From an uncultured Acidimicrobiaceae bacterium (GTDB lineage: Bacteria > Actinomycetota > Acidimicrobiia > Acidimicrobiales > Bog-793), in the NCBI GenBank assembly GCA_903907185.1, contig CAIVND010000090.1, positions 1-5,983 of the forward strand: a stretch of DNA of 5,983 nucleotides, given 5' to 3'. The first letter of the stretch is position 1. Every line of letters begins with the position of its first letter. Shown here piece after piece: positions 1-5,976 of the stretch. A model generated the notes under the pieces. The model did not search any database. It was given only the letters and a program-made list of their open reading frames with translations, and was not told the DNA's origin. The position numbers were made by a program, and so were the translations under genes.

Positions 1-11
1 AGGGGGCGTTG

Positions 12-1370
12 ATGACAACCATCGAGCACAACGAACGGCTGACACAGGTCAGCAAGGGCACTCCCGGTGGCGAGCTTATGCGCCGCTATTGGCATCCCAT
101 CCTTCCGGTTGGAAAGCTCGATGAGAATCCCGTGCAAGAGGTTCGACTTCTTGGTGAGGACCTCGTCTGTTACCGCGATCTCTCCGGAACGATCGGTCTT
201 ATCGGAAAGAACTGTGGTCATCGACTCGTCAACATGATCTTTGGCATCCCTGCCGAGAATGGTCTGCGTTGCCCCTATCACGGCTGGTGTTATGACGAGA
301 GTGGCCAGTGTGTCGGCACACCGCTCGAATCGCCAAACTCGGTGCTCAAGAATCGCGTCAACATCGGTGGCTATCCCGTCCAGGAGATGGGTGGACTGGT
401 CTTTGCCTACCTCGGTGGCGGCGAGCCTCCAATCCTTCCTCCCTGGGATGTACTGGTTCAGCCAAACTCGCTCCGTCAAATTGGCCAGACAATTATTCCC
501 TGCAACTGGCTTCAGTGTCAGGAGAACGCCTCTGATCCGGTACACAGCATCTATCTGCACGGACACTTCTTCAAATACATCCTTGAACGTGATGGACTGA
601 TCGAAGAGCGAGCCTCTGATCCCTCAACTCACCGCGCATGGACCTCGATCGCTGGCGTGAAGGGCTTTGACCATGTGATCGCAAAGCGTGACGAGCGCGG
701 AGTTCAAAAGGCGATGGTCTACACGCCTGAACGAGGAGCCGATGCCTATCAGGAGCGTTGGCACTCCTACATGATCTTCCCAAACATCGCTCGCGTCGGC
801 GGAGCAGGCATCCGCTTCGAGATGCAGTTTCGAGTGCCGATGGATGACACGCACACGATGCACTATGTCTATGACATCTACACCGCACCAGATGGAGTAG
901 AGATCAATCCACCTGAAGTTGTGCCTTACTACGACATTCCCATCGCTGATGAGGAGGGCAAACCGATCCTCGACTTTGTCCTCGCACAGGACATGGTGGC
1001 TTGGTGGTCTCAGGGGCCGGTAGTTGACCGTTCGAAGGAGCACCTTGGTGCAACCGACCTTGCAATTATCGACTTTCGCGAGATGCTCGATGAGCAGATC
1101 ACCATCGTTGAGCGCGGAGGCGACCCGATGAACGTCTTTCGGAGCCGCGAGGAGATCGGTGATGTCCTCGAGGGTTCACCAAAGATCGCGTCGGGTGAGT
1201 TTCGCGGTCCACGATGGGGTGGATCACGCGCCCTTCTCCATAAGGGCTACTGGCGTGATGACGCGGATCGCCATGGACCGCTGCTCGACGATGTGCTGAG
1301 CCTGATGCAGCGAGTTGACGATCACCATGCCGTCGCTACGACGAAATCCGCAGAGGTTACAAGCCACTAA
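12..1370 (+). CDS. Rieske [2Fe-2S] non-heme iron oxygenase, alpha (catalytic) subunit
   Basis: Predicted terminal oxygenase (452 aa) of a ring-hydroxylating or O-demethylating system of the phthalate-dioxygenase/vanillate-demethylase type; cytoplasmic, using O2 and electrons from a separate reductase. The N-terminal Rieske domain (about residues 25-135) has C68-x-H70 and C87-x2-H90 (CPYHGW), the four cluster ligands. The catalytic domain has ENASDPVHSIYLH, giving D175 (bridging Asp), H178 and H183; D327 in AQDMVAWWSQG is the likely third iron ligand, followed by DRSKEHLGATD, typical of the family. Length is within the usual 350-460 aa range. I chose ATG at 12 because AGGGGG at 1-6 lies 5 nt upstream; a TTG at 9 directly precedes it and would add one residue. 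No reductase, ferredoxin or beta subunit is visible here. It converges on the DUF3500 gene, with a shared hairpin between them. Family assignment is firm; the substrate is unknown. Confidence 0.93.
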   Translation: MTTIEHNERLTQVSKGTPGGELMRRYWHPILPVGKLDENPVQEVRLLGEDLVCYRDLSGTIGLIGKNCGHRLVNMIFGIPAENGLRCPYHGWCYDESGQCVGTPLESPNSVLKNRVNIGGYPVQEMGGLVFAYLGGGEPPILPPWDVLVQPNSLRQIGQTIIPCNWLQCQENASDPVHSIYLHGHFFKYILERDGLIEERASDPSTHRAWTSIAGVKGFDHVIAKRDERGVQKAMVYTPERGADAYQERWHSYMIFPNIARVGGAGIRFEMQFRVPMDDTHTMHYVYDIYTAPDGVEINPPEVVPYYDIPIADEEGKPILDFVLAQDMVAWWSQGPVVDRSKEHLGATDLAIIDFREMLDEQITIVERGGDPMNVFRSREEIGDVLEGSPKIASGEFRGPRWGGSRALLHKGYWRDDADRHGPLLDDVLSLMQRVDDHHAVATTKSAEVTSH

Positions 1371-1393
1371 GTTCTGATCCGTCGCCACCAATA

Positions 1394-1421
1394 CACCACG
1401 CCTAGCTAGCTAGGCGTGGTG
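1394..1421. terminator. Perfect 28-bp palindrome, probable bidirectional terminator between convergent genes
   Basis: CACCACGCCTAG, then CTAG, then CTAGGCGTGGTG forms a 12-bp stem with a 4-nt loop, identical on both strands. It begins 23 nt after the stop of the oxygenase gene and contains the TAG stop (1412-1410) of the leftward DUF3500 gene. No T-tract follows on either side (GGGATG on +, TATTGG on -), so it is not a canonical intrinsic terminator. U-less hairpins between convergent genes are, however, proposed as terminators in actinobacteria. A protein-binding palindrome is the alternative. Confidence 0.7.
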
Positions 1422-2579
1422 GGGATGTTGCTCTCGGTGTTGGCGAAGATAGTCCTTGCCGTAGTCGTTCCCGTTCGGAGTTCGCATCATCGTGTGAATA
1501 TGTGACTTCATGGGCTCTGCGCCCTGGAAGACAATGCCTGCCTCGTGATCGAACTCAAGGAGGATGACCGGCGAGTGCACTCGGTAGTAAAAGACATCCT
1601 CTGTTGTGGTCCCACCCATCCAGGAAAAGTACGTATCGCCAAGGTGTTGGCGGACCTCATCCATCTTGATCTTCGCAATGTCAGAACGTAGCCGGCCGAC
1701 ATAGACCTCGATCAACTCAAGTAGCCGACGCTGCTGTTCACTCGAGAGCGCTCCGTAGCTGATGCCCTCGTAGTCGAGGACCGCGTTGTCGCGAAACGCC
1801 CCAGTAAAGAGTCCTGGAGGCATCGTCGCGGAGACCACCGCAATATCGCGCTGCTCGTCGTTTAGCGCGCCGATGAGCTCGAGTGCCACGCGCTCCTCAC
1901 GATCGAGGATCTTTACCCCGGCATACTTTCCGATATCGGCCTCGAGTGGCTCGGAGCCCAAGAAAAATGGCGTGACGACGATCTGGTCGTTCACGATGAA
2001 ACAGTTGATGTTGAGGTGATGACCATCGAACTGCCATCCCCACGGCTCCGTGGGCGACGCCTCACCCATCAAGGAGATCCAGTACATCCACTCACCAAAC
2101 TCGGGAAAGCCATTCTGATCGAAGCGTTCTGAGATCTCTTGAATTGTCTCGTTGAGCTGCATAACTCCGCGGCTCTCGCTCAAACCACCGGGACTCAACA
2201 CATCGCTAACAATCGCGAGCGCCAACTCACGTTGGTCGCTGTTGAGTTCATCGAGAAGGAGTCCGTGACGAAGAAGGAAGCGGTGGATGTTGCTCCAGCG
2301 ACGCCACTCATCACTATCGATAGGAAAACGGACCGATGTGATCTCGTCAGCGTTGAGGGAGCAAATGAAGCGATCTTGCGCCACTAGCGCGCTCGTGAGG
2401 TCAAGTCCCGTCGAGACCAGTGGAAAGAGACCTTCGATTACGCCATTCGAAGTTCTCACTCCAGTTACTGGCTCACGCAGCTGCTCGTTACAGCCATCGA
2501 TCATCGCTTGATGACGCTCGGAGGGTTCGCCGAGTGTCCGCGACGACGAGGGTGGTGTATTGCGAAGTTCAAGCGCCAT
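1410..2579 (-). CDS. DUF3500 domain-containing protein, function unknown
   Basis: A 389-aa protein that I recognise as DUF3500 from its conserved blocks: PWGWQFDGHHLNIN (about residues 179-192), TPFFLGSEP (203-211), YYRVHSPVILLEFDH (331-345) and HIHTMMRTPNGNDYGKD (360-376). The family has no established biochemical role known to me. The conserved histidines (H187, H188, H335, H345, H360, H362) suggest metal binding or hydrolytic chemistry; this is inference. No signal peptide or membrane segment is seen, so it is probably cytoplasmic. The extreme C-terminus is His-rich (HREQHPHHA). The start is ATG at 2579, with GGAG at 2589-2586 6 nt upstream and only 20 nt after the aldolase-family stop. 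The frame is open further upstream, but that stretch overlaps the preceding gene. It is probably the last gene of a three-gene operon. Its TAG stop lies inside the 28-bp palindrome. Family assignment is strong; function is open. Confidence 0.9.
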   Translation of the reverse strand: MALELRNTPPSSSRTLGEPSERHQAMIDGCNEQLREPVTGVRTSNGVIEGLFPLVSTGLDLTSALVAQDRFICSLNADEITSVRFPIDSDEWRRWSNIHRFLLRHGLLLDELNSDQRELALAIVSDVLSPGGLSESRGVMQLNETIQEISERFDQNGFPEFGEWMYWISLMGEASPTEPWGWQFDGHHLNINCFIVNDQIVVTPFFLGSEPLEADIGKYAGVKILDREERVALELIGALNDEQRDIAVVSATMPPGLFTGAFRDNAVLDYEGISYGALSSEQQRRLLELIEVYVGRLRSDIAKIKMDEVRQHLGDTYFSWMGGTTTEDVFYYRVHSPVILLEFDHEAGIVFQGAEPMKSHIHTMMRTPNGNDYGKDYLRQHREQHPHHA

Positions 2580-2599
2580 GATCTGCTCCGACCATCTGA

Positions 2600-3304
2600 T
2601 TACCGGTTCCTCTCGGCTTTTCGAACGAGGTAGTTCCAGCCCATATCGAAGAGCGGCTGAGACCAACAACGCTCACGCTTTGCAAGCGCCTCCTCATCAG
2701 ATGACCAGGTCTTCACCTCACCGGCTGCCAGCATGCTTGCACAGGCGCGCTCAAGGAGCACCGTCGACATGATGGCCGCGGGCACGTTTGCTCCAGCAAC
2801 GGCAACCCCATGATGAGGGATAAGTGCCGCGGGACGATCACCGAGCGTGCGGGCAAGGTCTTCGCCAAGCTCACGTGTCACGATGAGATCGCCTGTACGG
2901 GTAAAACGCGGAATGTCAGGTGGACTAAAGACCGTCCCGTCATGGGAGATCGGAAGCAACGGACGCTGTGTCGCTGCGAACGCAACTGCATGAAAAGGGT
3001 GCGTGTGAACCACACAGTTGACATCTGGTCGAGCGCGCATGATCTCGGTGTGAATCGGATACTCGCCGTGACGTCGCCCACCGCCCTCGAGGACCTCGCC
3101 ATCGAAGGAGATGAGAAGTACATTCTCTCGCTCGATCTCCTCAAAGCCATACAGATGTGCTTTCATCCACACACCCCGTCCATCGGGATCACGCACTGAT
3201 ACATGTCCCCACACCATGTCACCCAGTTCGTTGTCACCCAGGACATGACAGGCAGCAACAACTGCTGCAATTGGATCGTCGAGATCCACCTCTGCTCCGC
3301 TCAC
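2600..3304 (-). CDS. Class II aldolase/adducin-family protein (aldolase or decarboxylase)
   Basis: A 234-aa cytoplasmic enzyme with the L-fuculose-1-phosphate-aldolase fold. It has GHVSVRD (33-39), EYPIHTEIM with candidate catalytic Glu81, HTHPFHAVAF giving metal ligands H100 and H102, and IPHHGVAVAG giving the third ligand at H164/H165. These match the Glu and three-His zinc site of FucA-type enzymes. The family includes sugar-phosphate aldolases and epimerases, and also decarboxylases such as 3,4-dihydroxyphthalate decarboxylase. The sequence alone does not separate these, although a Rieske oxygenase nearby makes an aromatic or hydroxy-acid substrate worth considering. The start is GTG at 3304, with GGGGG (3314-3310) 5 nt upstream. 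It lies 43 nt after the aldo/keto reductase and 20 nt before DUF3500, consistent with co-transcription. All active-site residues appear intact. Confidence 0.92.
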   Translation of the reverse strand: MSGAEVDLDDPIAAVVAACHVLGDNELGDMVWGHVSVRDPDGRGVWMKAHLYGFEEIERENVLLISFDGEVLEGGGRRHGEYPIHTEIMRARPDVNCVVHTHPFHAVAFAATQRPLLPISHDGTVFSPPDIPRFTRTGDLIVTRELGEDLARTLGDRPAALIPHHGVAVAGANVPAAIMSTVLLERACASMLAAGEVKTWSSDEEALAKRERCWSQPLFDMGWNYLVRKAERNR

Positions 3305-3347
3305 CTTTTCCCCCGTTCAGTAGCTGGCCCTAAACAAACTGTTTGCG

Positions 3348-4292
3348 CTATGAGAGTGCGGCTGCCTCAAGTTCATCCATCTCGGCATCGCTGTAGTGAC
3401 CACGAGCGATCGCATCGACGGCGTCCTGGACATGTTGAGGTTGCGAGAGTCCCAAGATTGCGGTGGTCACGCCAGGCTTCGTAGTGACGTACCGGATCGC
3501 CGTCGACACCATCGACTCATCATGTGCTGCGGCGAATGCACGCAGACGGTTGATCCGCGCGTCATCGGTCGGATCCGCCGCAAGAATGCCCCGTCCAAGA
3601 ACCTGGATCGCCATGACACCTACGTTGTTCTCCTGGGCCGTCGAGATCACCTTTTTGAAGTCCTTGTCCTCGTATCCCTCGGGAACGGTCACACCCGCTG
3701 AGGGGTTGAGCAGTGAGAAGGAGGCGTTGATCGAACCAAAGACTCCCGATCCAAGCGCCTCAGAAACTGCCGCTGGGTCACCACCGTAGGAGGTGAACCC
3801 CGTGGTACGGATGACCTTTGCCTCCATCAGCTCCTGAAGAGCTACCGCGACGCCATTTTTGCCAAAGACATCATTGAGATCGAGGAGCGCCCCAACGTTA
3901 AGAATCTCTCCGTCTTCGTGATGGAGTGCAATCCGATTGTGCGACAACAAGACATCGACACTCTCAACACCGAGTCGCTCCAAATTCTCCTCGAATCCCT
4001 TCAATACCGCAGAGCGAGGATCTTTCAGGTCCTCTGGCTGGAGACAGAACTTCGTGGAGATCGATGGATGGATGCCAAGCTCTTTGAGCGCCCGACCAAG
4101 GTTGGTCTCTGAGATTCCCCACCCATAGGCATAGGCCGTGTCGAAATAGGTAATCCCACTGTCCATCGCGAGCTGAATCGTCTCGAGGCGAAGTTCCTCG
4201 TCATCGCCGACCATCAGCTGTGCATTTGGACCACAACCAAAACCAACTATTGGAAGCTCAACTCCAGAGTTTCCTAACTCGCGTTGCTCCAC
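3348..4292 (-). CDS. Aldo/keto reductase
   Basis: NAD(P)H-dependent oxidoreductase of the AKR superfamily, 314 aa, with a TIM-barrel fold and a probable cytoplasmic location. It begins MEQRELGNSGVELPIVGFG, typical of the family. The catalytic tetrad is visible: D51 and Y56 in YFDTAYAYG, K81 in ISTKFCL, and H118 in DVLLSHN. The C-terminal half has VLGRGILAAD (231-240) and the cofactor-side segment TTAILGLSQPQHVQD (276-290). It resembles the D-threo-aldose (L-fucose) dehydrogenase-like branch, but specificity cannot be assigned. I chose GTG at 4292 because GAGGAG lies 6 nt upstream and homology begins here. The frame stays open to an ATG at 4385, but those 31 residues look non-coding and cross a hairpin. 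It is the first gene of the probable operon with the class II aldolase and DUF3500 genes. Confidence 0.93.
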   Translation of the reverse strand: MEQRELGNSGVELPIVGFGCGPNAQLMVGDDEELRLETIQLAMDSGITYFDTAYAYGWGISETNLGRALKELGIHPSISTKFCLQPEDLKDPRSAVLKGFEENLERLGVESVDVLLSHNRIALHHEDGEILNVGALLDLNDVFGKNGVAVALQELMEAKVIRTTGFTSYGGDPAAVSEALGSGVFGSINASFSLLNPSAGVTVPEGYEDKDFKKVISTAQENNVGVMAIQVLGRGILAADPTDDARINRLRAFAAAHDESMVSTAIRYVTTKPGVTTAILGLSQPQHVQDAVDAIARGHYSDAEMDELEAAALS

Positions 4293-4298
4293 CGCTAT

Positions 4299-4304
4299 CT
4301 CCTC
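4299..4304 (-). promoter_or_regulatory. Ribosome binding site fixing the GTG start of the aldo/keto reductase
   Basis: On the minus strand GAGGAG is followed by ATAGCG and then GTG at 4292, an ideal 6-nt spacing. The in-frame ATG at 4385 would put the upstream hairpin inside the coding region, so this site decides the start. Confidence 0.75.
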
Positions 4305-4335
4305 AGCTCGCTTACCATTACTGGTCGCCCACCCC

Positions 4336-4357
4336 GGGCCGGTCTTGGACCTGGCCC
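4336..4357 (-). terminator. GC-rich hairpin, possible U-less terminator or 5'-leader stem
   Basis: GGGCC-GGTC pairs with GACC-T-GGCCC around a 3-nt loop: nine base pairs with one bulged base. No U-tract follows in either direction. It may end transcription from the zinc-ribbon gene. If TAGTGT at 4366-4361 is a -10 box, it would instead lie at the 5' end of the aldo/keto reductase mRNA. Confidence 0.4.
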
Positions 4358-4374
4358 ACAACACTAGCGAGCGA

Positions 4375-4400
4375 TCCATCCGCATTCGTTAATGCATGGA
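4375..4400 (-). repeat. Bulged inverted repeat downstream of the zinc-ribbon gene
   Basis: TCCAT-CC-GCATT, a 4-nt CGTT loop, then AATGC-ATGGA: ten base pairs with a 2-nt bulge on one arm. It is 35 nt past the TAG stop of the zinc-ribbon gene. It could be part of a tandem terminator or a regulator-binding site. There is no U-tract. Confidence 0.4.
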
Positions 4401-4435
4401 CACTGCTGCTCACCGGCACAATCGGCCAGATCCAA

Positions 4436-5161
4436 CTAGGGGATAAGGATCCTGCCGCACTGCTCACAGTGCACGATGGCCGTAGGCTCCGCTTTTCCCA
4501 GTCGCCCGATCTCGGTCGCCGAAAGCGCAAGATTGCAACCCGAACAGATCCCGTGCACCAATCGCGCTGCCCCGATCCCGCCGAGGTGGGATCGCAGCTT
4601 CTCGTACTCGGCAAGTAGTGACGGCACTACCTGACTCGCGAGTACATCTCGCTTCGCGAGCACTCCAGCGAGTTCAACCTTGAGCTGTTCCTGCTCGCTT
4701 GCCATCTCACGTTGAAGCACAAGGGCTCGATCATGTAGATCTGCCTGATCCGATCTCACCGACTCGAGCTGGAGATCAAGCGGCTCAAGTGACTCCATCA
4801 GCTCCAGCTCTTCGTCTTCGAGTAAGCGTTTTCGAGTGACAAGTGCATTCATCTCGTTCGACATCGCCGTCTGATCGCGAAATGAGCCACTCGCGTCGTT
4901 GCGCAGACGATCATCGATCTCGCCGATACGTCGGTCAATATCGACAACCTCACGTTCGATTAACTGCTGACGATTTGAATACTCAGCGTGCTCGAGGCGG
5001 ATCTGAACGGTCGACCGATCGATTCCGACCGACTGTTCGTGGAGTGCCTTGATCAGCGCCATGGTGGGATGGTGCTCGATCCGGTGGCGCAGTTGATCTT
5101 TATGCAGATCCTCCTCCTGCAGAAGAAGAAGGCTCTCAAATGGCTGTGACAGATCTGTCAT
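4436..5161 (-). CDS. Coiled-coil hairpin protein with C-terminal C4 zinc ribbon
   Basis: A 241-aa soluble protein. Residues about 10-190 are rich in Glu, Gln, Arg and Leu with heptad-like patterning, a long antiparallel coiled coil. It includes the conserved-type stretch EMNALVTRKRLLEDEELELMESLEPLD (starting near residue 103). The C-terminus is a zinc ribbon with C206-x2-C209 and C232-x2-C235. This architecture matches the zf-RING_7 family (mycobacterial Rv2229c-like), often described as putative nucleic-acid-binding but without a firm role. The start is ATG at 5161, with AAGGGA 4 nt upstream and 16 nt after the phosphatase stop. An in-frame ATG at 5206 lacks a ribosome binding site and would overlap the phosphatase gene. 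It is probably co-transcribed with the phosphatase. In mycobacteria the relative sits beside Nif3-like and RNase H genes; neither is seen here, although the window is short. Confidence 0.88.
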   Translation of the reverse strand: MTDLSQPFESLLLLQEEDLHKDQLRHRIEHHPTMALIKALHEQSVGIDRSTVQIRLEHAEYSNRQQLIEREVVDIDRRIGEIDDRLRNDASGSFRDQTAMSNEMNALVTRKRLLEDEELELMESLEPLDLQLESVRSDQADLHDRALVLQREMASEQEQLKVELAGVLAKRDVLASQVVPSLLAEYEKLRSHLGGIGAARLVHGICSGCNLALSATEIGRLGKAEPTAIVHCEQCGRILIP

Positions 5162-5177
5162 CGCTTCCCTTCGAACC

Positions 5178-5930
5178 TCATCTGCTCTTTGACTCTCGGT
5201 GGGCATTGACTAGTTCATCAATCAGCTGTTTCGTTCCAGCGGCTACGGGACTACGCCGATCGGCGTGAGCACGCGCAACGAGCTCGCGACCAGCAACCTC
5301 GCTCACGAAAGCTCCCGCCTCCTGGCAGATCAGCATCCCCGCAAGATAGTCCCATGGACCATGCGCCGCGTCGACACAGTCGAGGTAACCGTCGAGTGCT
5401 CCCTCAGCAACTGCACACAGATCAAGCGCGATCGCCCCCAGCGCGCGGTATTGATTCCAACCAAGGTGACGGGGCGGAAAGCCCGAGAGTCCAACGATTG
5501 CCTCATTGAGGTGACGCACAGCACTTGGCGAGATCGATCTGCCATCTCGAAAGGCACCACCGCCACGCGACGCGCAGTAACTCGCCTTCGTTGACTGGTT
5601 GATGACAACAGCAGCGAGTGGACCCTCCTGGTCGAGAACACAGATACTTGTCGCGAACCACGGAAGGGCCCGGGAGGCGTTGGTCGAACCATCGATGGGG
5701 TCGATCACTGCGAAGAGTGAACGGTCAGGCTCATGCACGCCGCTCTCCTCCGAGAGCACCCCGAAGCCATGATCGAGGAGGTAGCCGACACCGATCTGAT
5801 CGGCAACAATGTCGGATCGATACTGACCAGCTCGGGTGCCAGCAAGGCCCCAATCGGTGAGTCCTTCAAGCGCCTGTGCGATCTCAACACAACAGCCCTG
5901 AAGGGTTTCGATCAGTGATTGCTCCTCCAT
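5178..5930 (-). CDS. Inositol monophosphatase-family phosphatase
   Basis: A 250-aa Mg2+-dependent phosphatase of the IMPase/FBPase/CysQ fold, presumably cytoplasmic. Motifs: SEESG with E61/E62, DPIDGSTN (77-84) with metal ligands D77 and D80, and WDYLAGMLICQEAGA (193-207) with D194. The usual Thr of DPIDGT is Ser82, a conservative change that should keep activity. The stretch GLSGFPPRHLGWNQYRALGAIALDLC (starting near residue 147) looks like an actinobacterial subgroup. Substrate could be inositol phosphate, histidinol phosphate, fructose bisphosphate or PAP; I cannot choose. The start is ATG at 5930. A TAG lies in frame just upstream (5942-5940), so no extension is possible. GGAG is only 2 nt from the ATG, an unusually tight spacing, and TAGCGT at 5942-5937 could be the -10 of a leaderless mRNA. 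It is the first gene of a two-gene unit with the zinc-ribbon gene. Confidence 0.92.
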   Translation of the reverse strand: MEEQSLIETLQGCCVEIAQALEGLTDWGLAGTRAGQYRSDIVADQIGVGYLLDHGFGVLSEESGVHEPDRSLFAVIDPIDGSTNASRALPWFATSICVLDQEGPLAAVVINQSTKASYCASRGGGAFRDGRSISPSAVRHLNEAIVGLSGFPPRHLGWNQYRALGAIALDLCAVAEGALDGYLDCVDAAHGPWDYLAGMLICQEAGAFVSEVAGRELVARAHADRRSPVAAGTKQLIDELVNAHRESKSR

Positions 5931-5963
5931 CTCTCCACGCTAGGTCAACACAGCGAGAGGCTC

Positions 5964-5969
5964 TACACT
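5964..5969 (+). promoter_or_regulatory. Possible -10 element of a divergent leaderless gene
   Basis: TACACT fits the TAnnnT -10 pattern and ends 7 nt before an ATG at 5977, the spacing expected when transcription starts at the A of the start codon. No Shine-Dalgarno sequence lies at a usable distance from that ATG (the nearest purine run, GAGAGG, is 16 nt away). No good -35 is seen. Confidence 0.35.
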
Positions 5970-5976
5970 CATCGAC

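Larger units (their letters stand above)
4293..4435 (-). other. 143-nt intergenic region between the zinc-ribbon gene and the aldo/keto reductase
   Basis: This is the largest non-coding gap in the window. In the leftward direction it holds a bulged hairpin (4400-4375), a TAGTGT hexamer (4366-4361) that could be a -10 element without a convincing -35, a GC-rich hairpin (4357-4336), then the ribosome binding site of the next gene. It probably separates two transcription units. It lacks the conserved blocks expected of RNase P RNA and is too short for it. I recognise no known riboswitch. Confidence 0.5.

Noticed and set aside
624..1043. Antisense open frame within the oxygenase gene
   Set aside because: The + strand frame has complete Rieske and iron-binding motifs; the antisense product has no recognisable domain.
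1402..1413. CTAGCTAGCTAG as a synthetic stop linker or cloning artefact
   Set aside because: It sits centrally in a longer perfect stem between two intact convergent genes, and one of its TAGs is the natural stop of the DUF3500 gene.
2580..2669. Upstream extension of the DUF3500 reading frame (30 extra residues)
   Set aside because: It overlaps the end of the aldolase-family gene, and the ATG at 2579 has a well-placed GGAG.
3332..3344. Small inverted repeat AAACA-AAC-TGTTT between the reductase and aldolase genes
   Set aside because: Five-base arms in an AT-rich patch are easily due to chance; it is too weak to call an operator or terminator.
4293..4385. N-terminal extension of the aldo/keto reductase (31 extra residues)
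   Set aside because: It crosses a GC-rich hairpin, does not resemble the family, and GTG at 4292 has an ideal ribosome binding site.
4293..4435. RNase P RNA or another known structured RNA beside the zinc-ribbon gene
   Set aside because: The gap is far too short for RNase P RNA and lacks its conserved blocks; it matches no riboswitch I recognise.
4220..4618. Rightward open frame spanning the intergenic gap
   Set aside because: It is antisense to the aldo/keto reductase and zinc-ribbon genes at both ends, with no ribosome binding site or recognisable domain.
5162..5206. Upstream ATG for the zinc-ribbon protein
   Set aside because: It has no ribosome binding site and overlaps the phosphatase gene; ATG at 5161 has AAGGGA.
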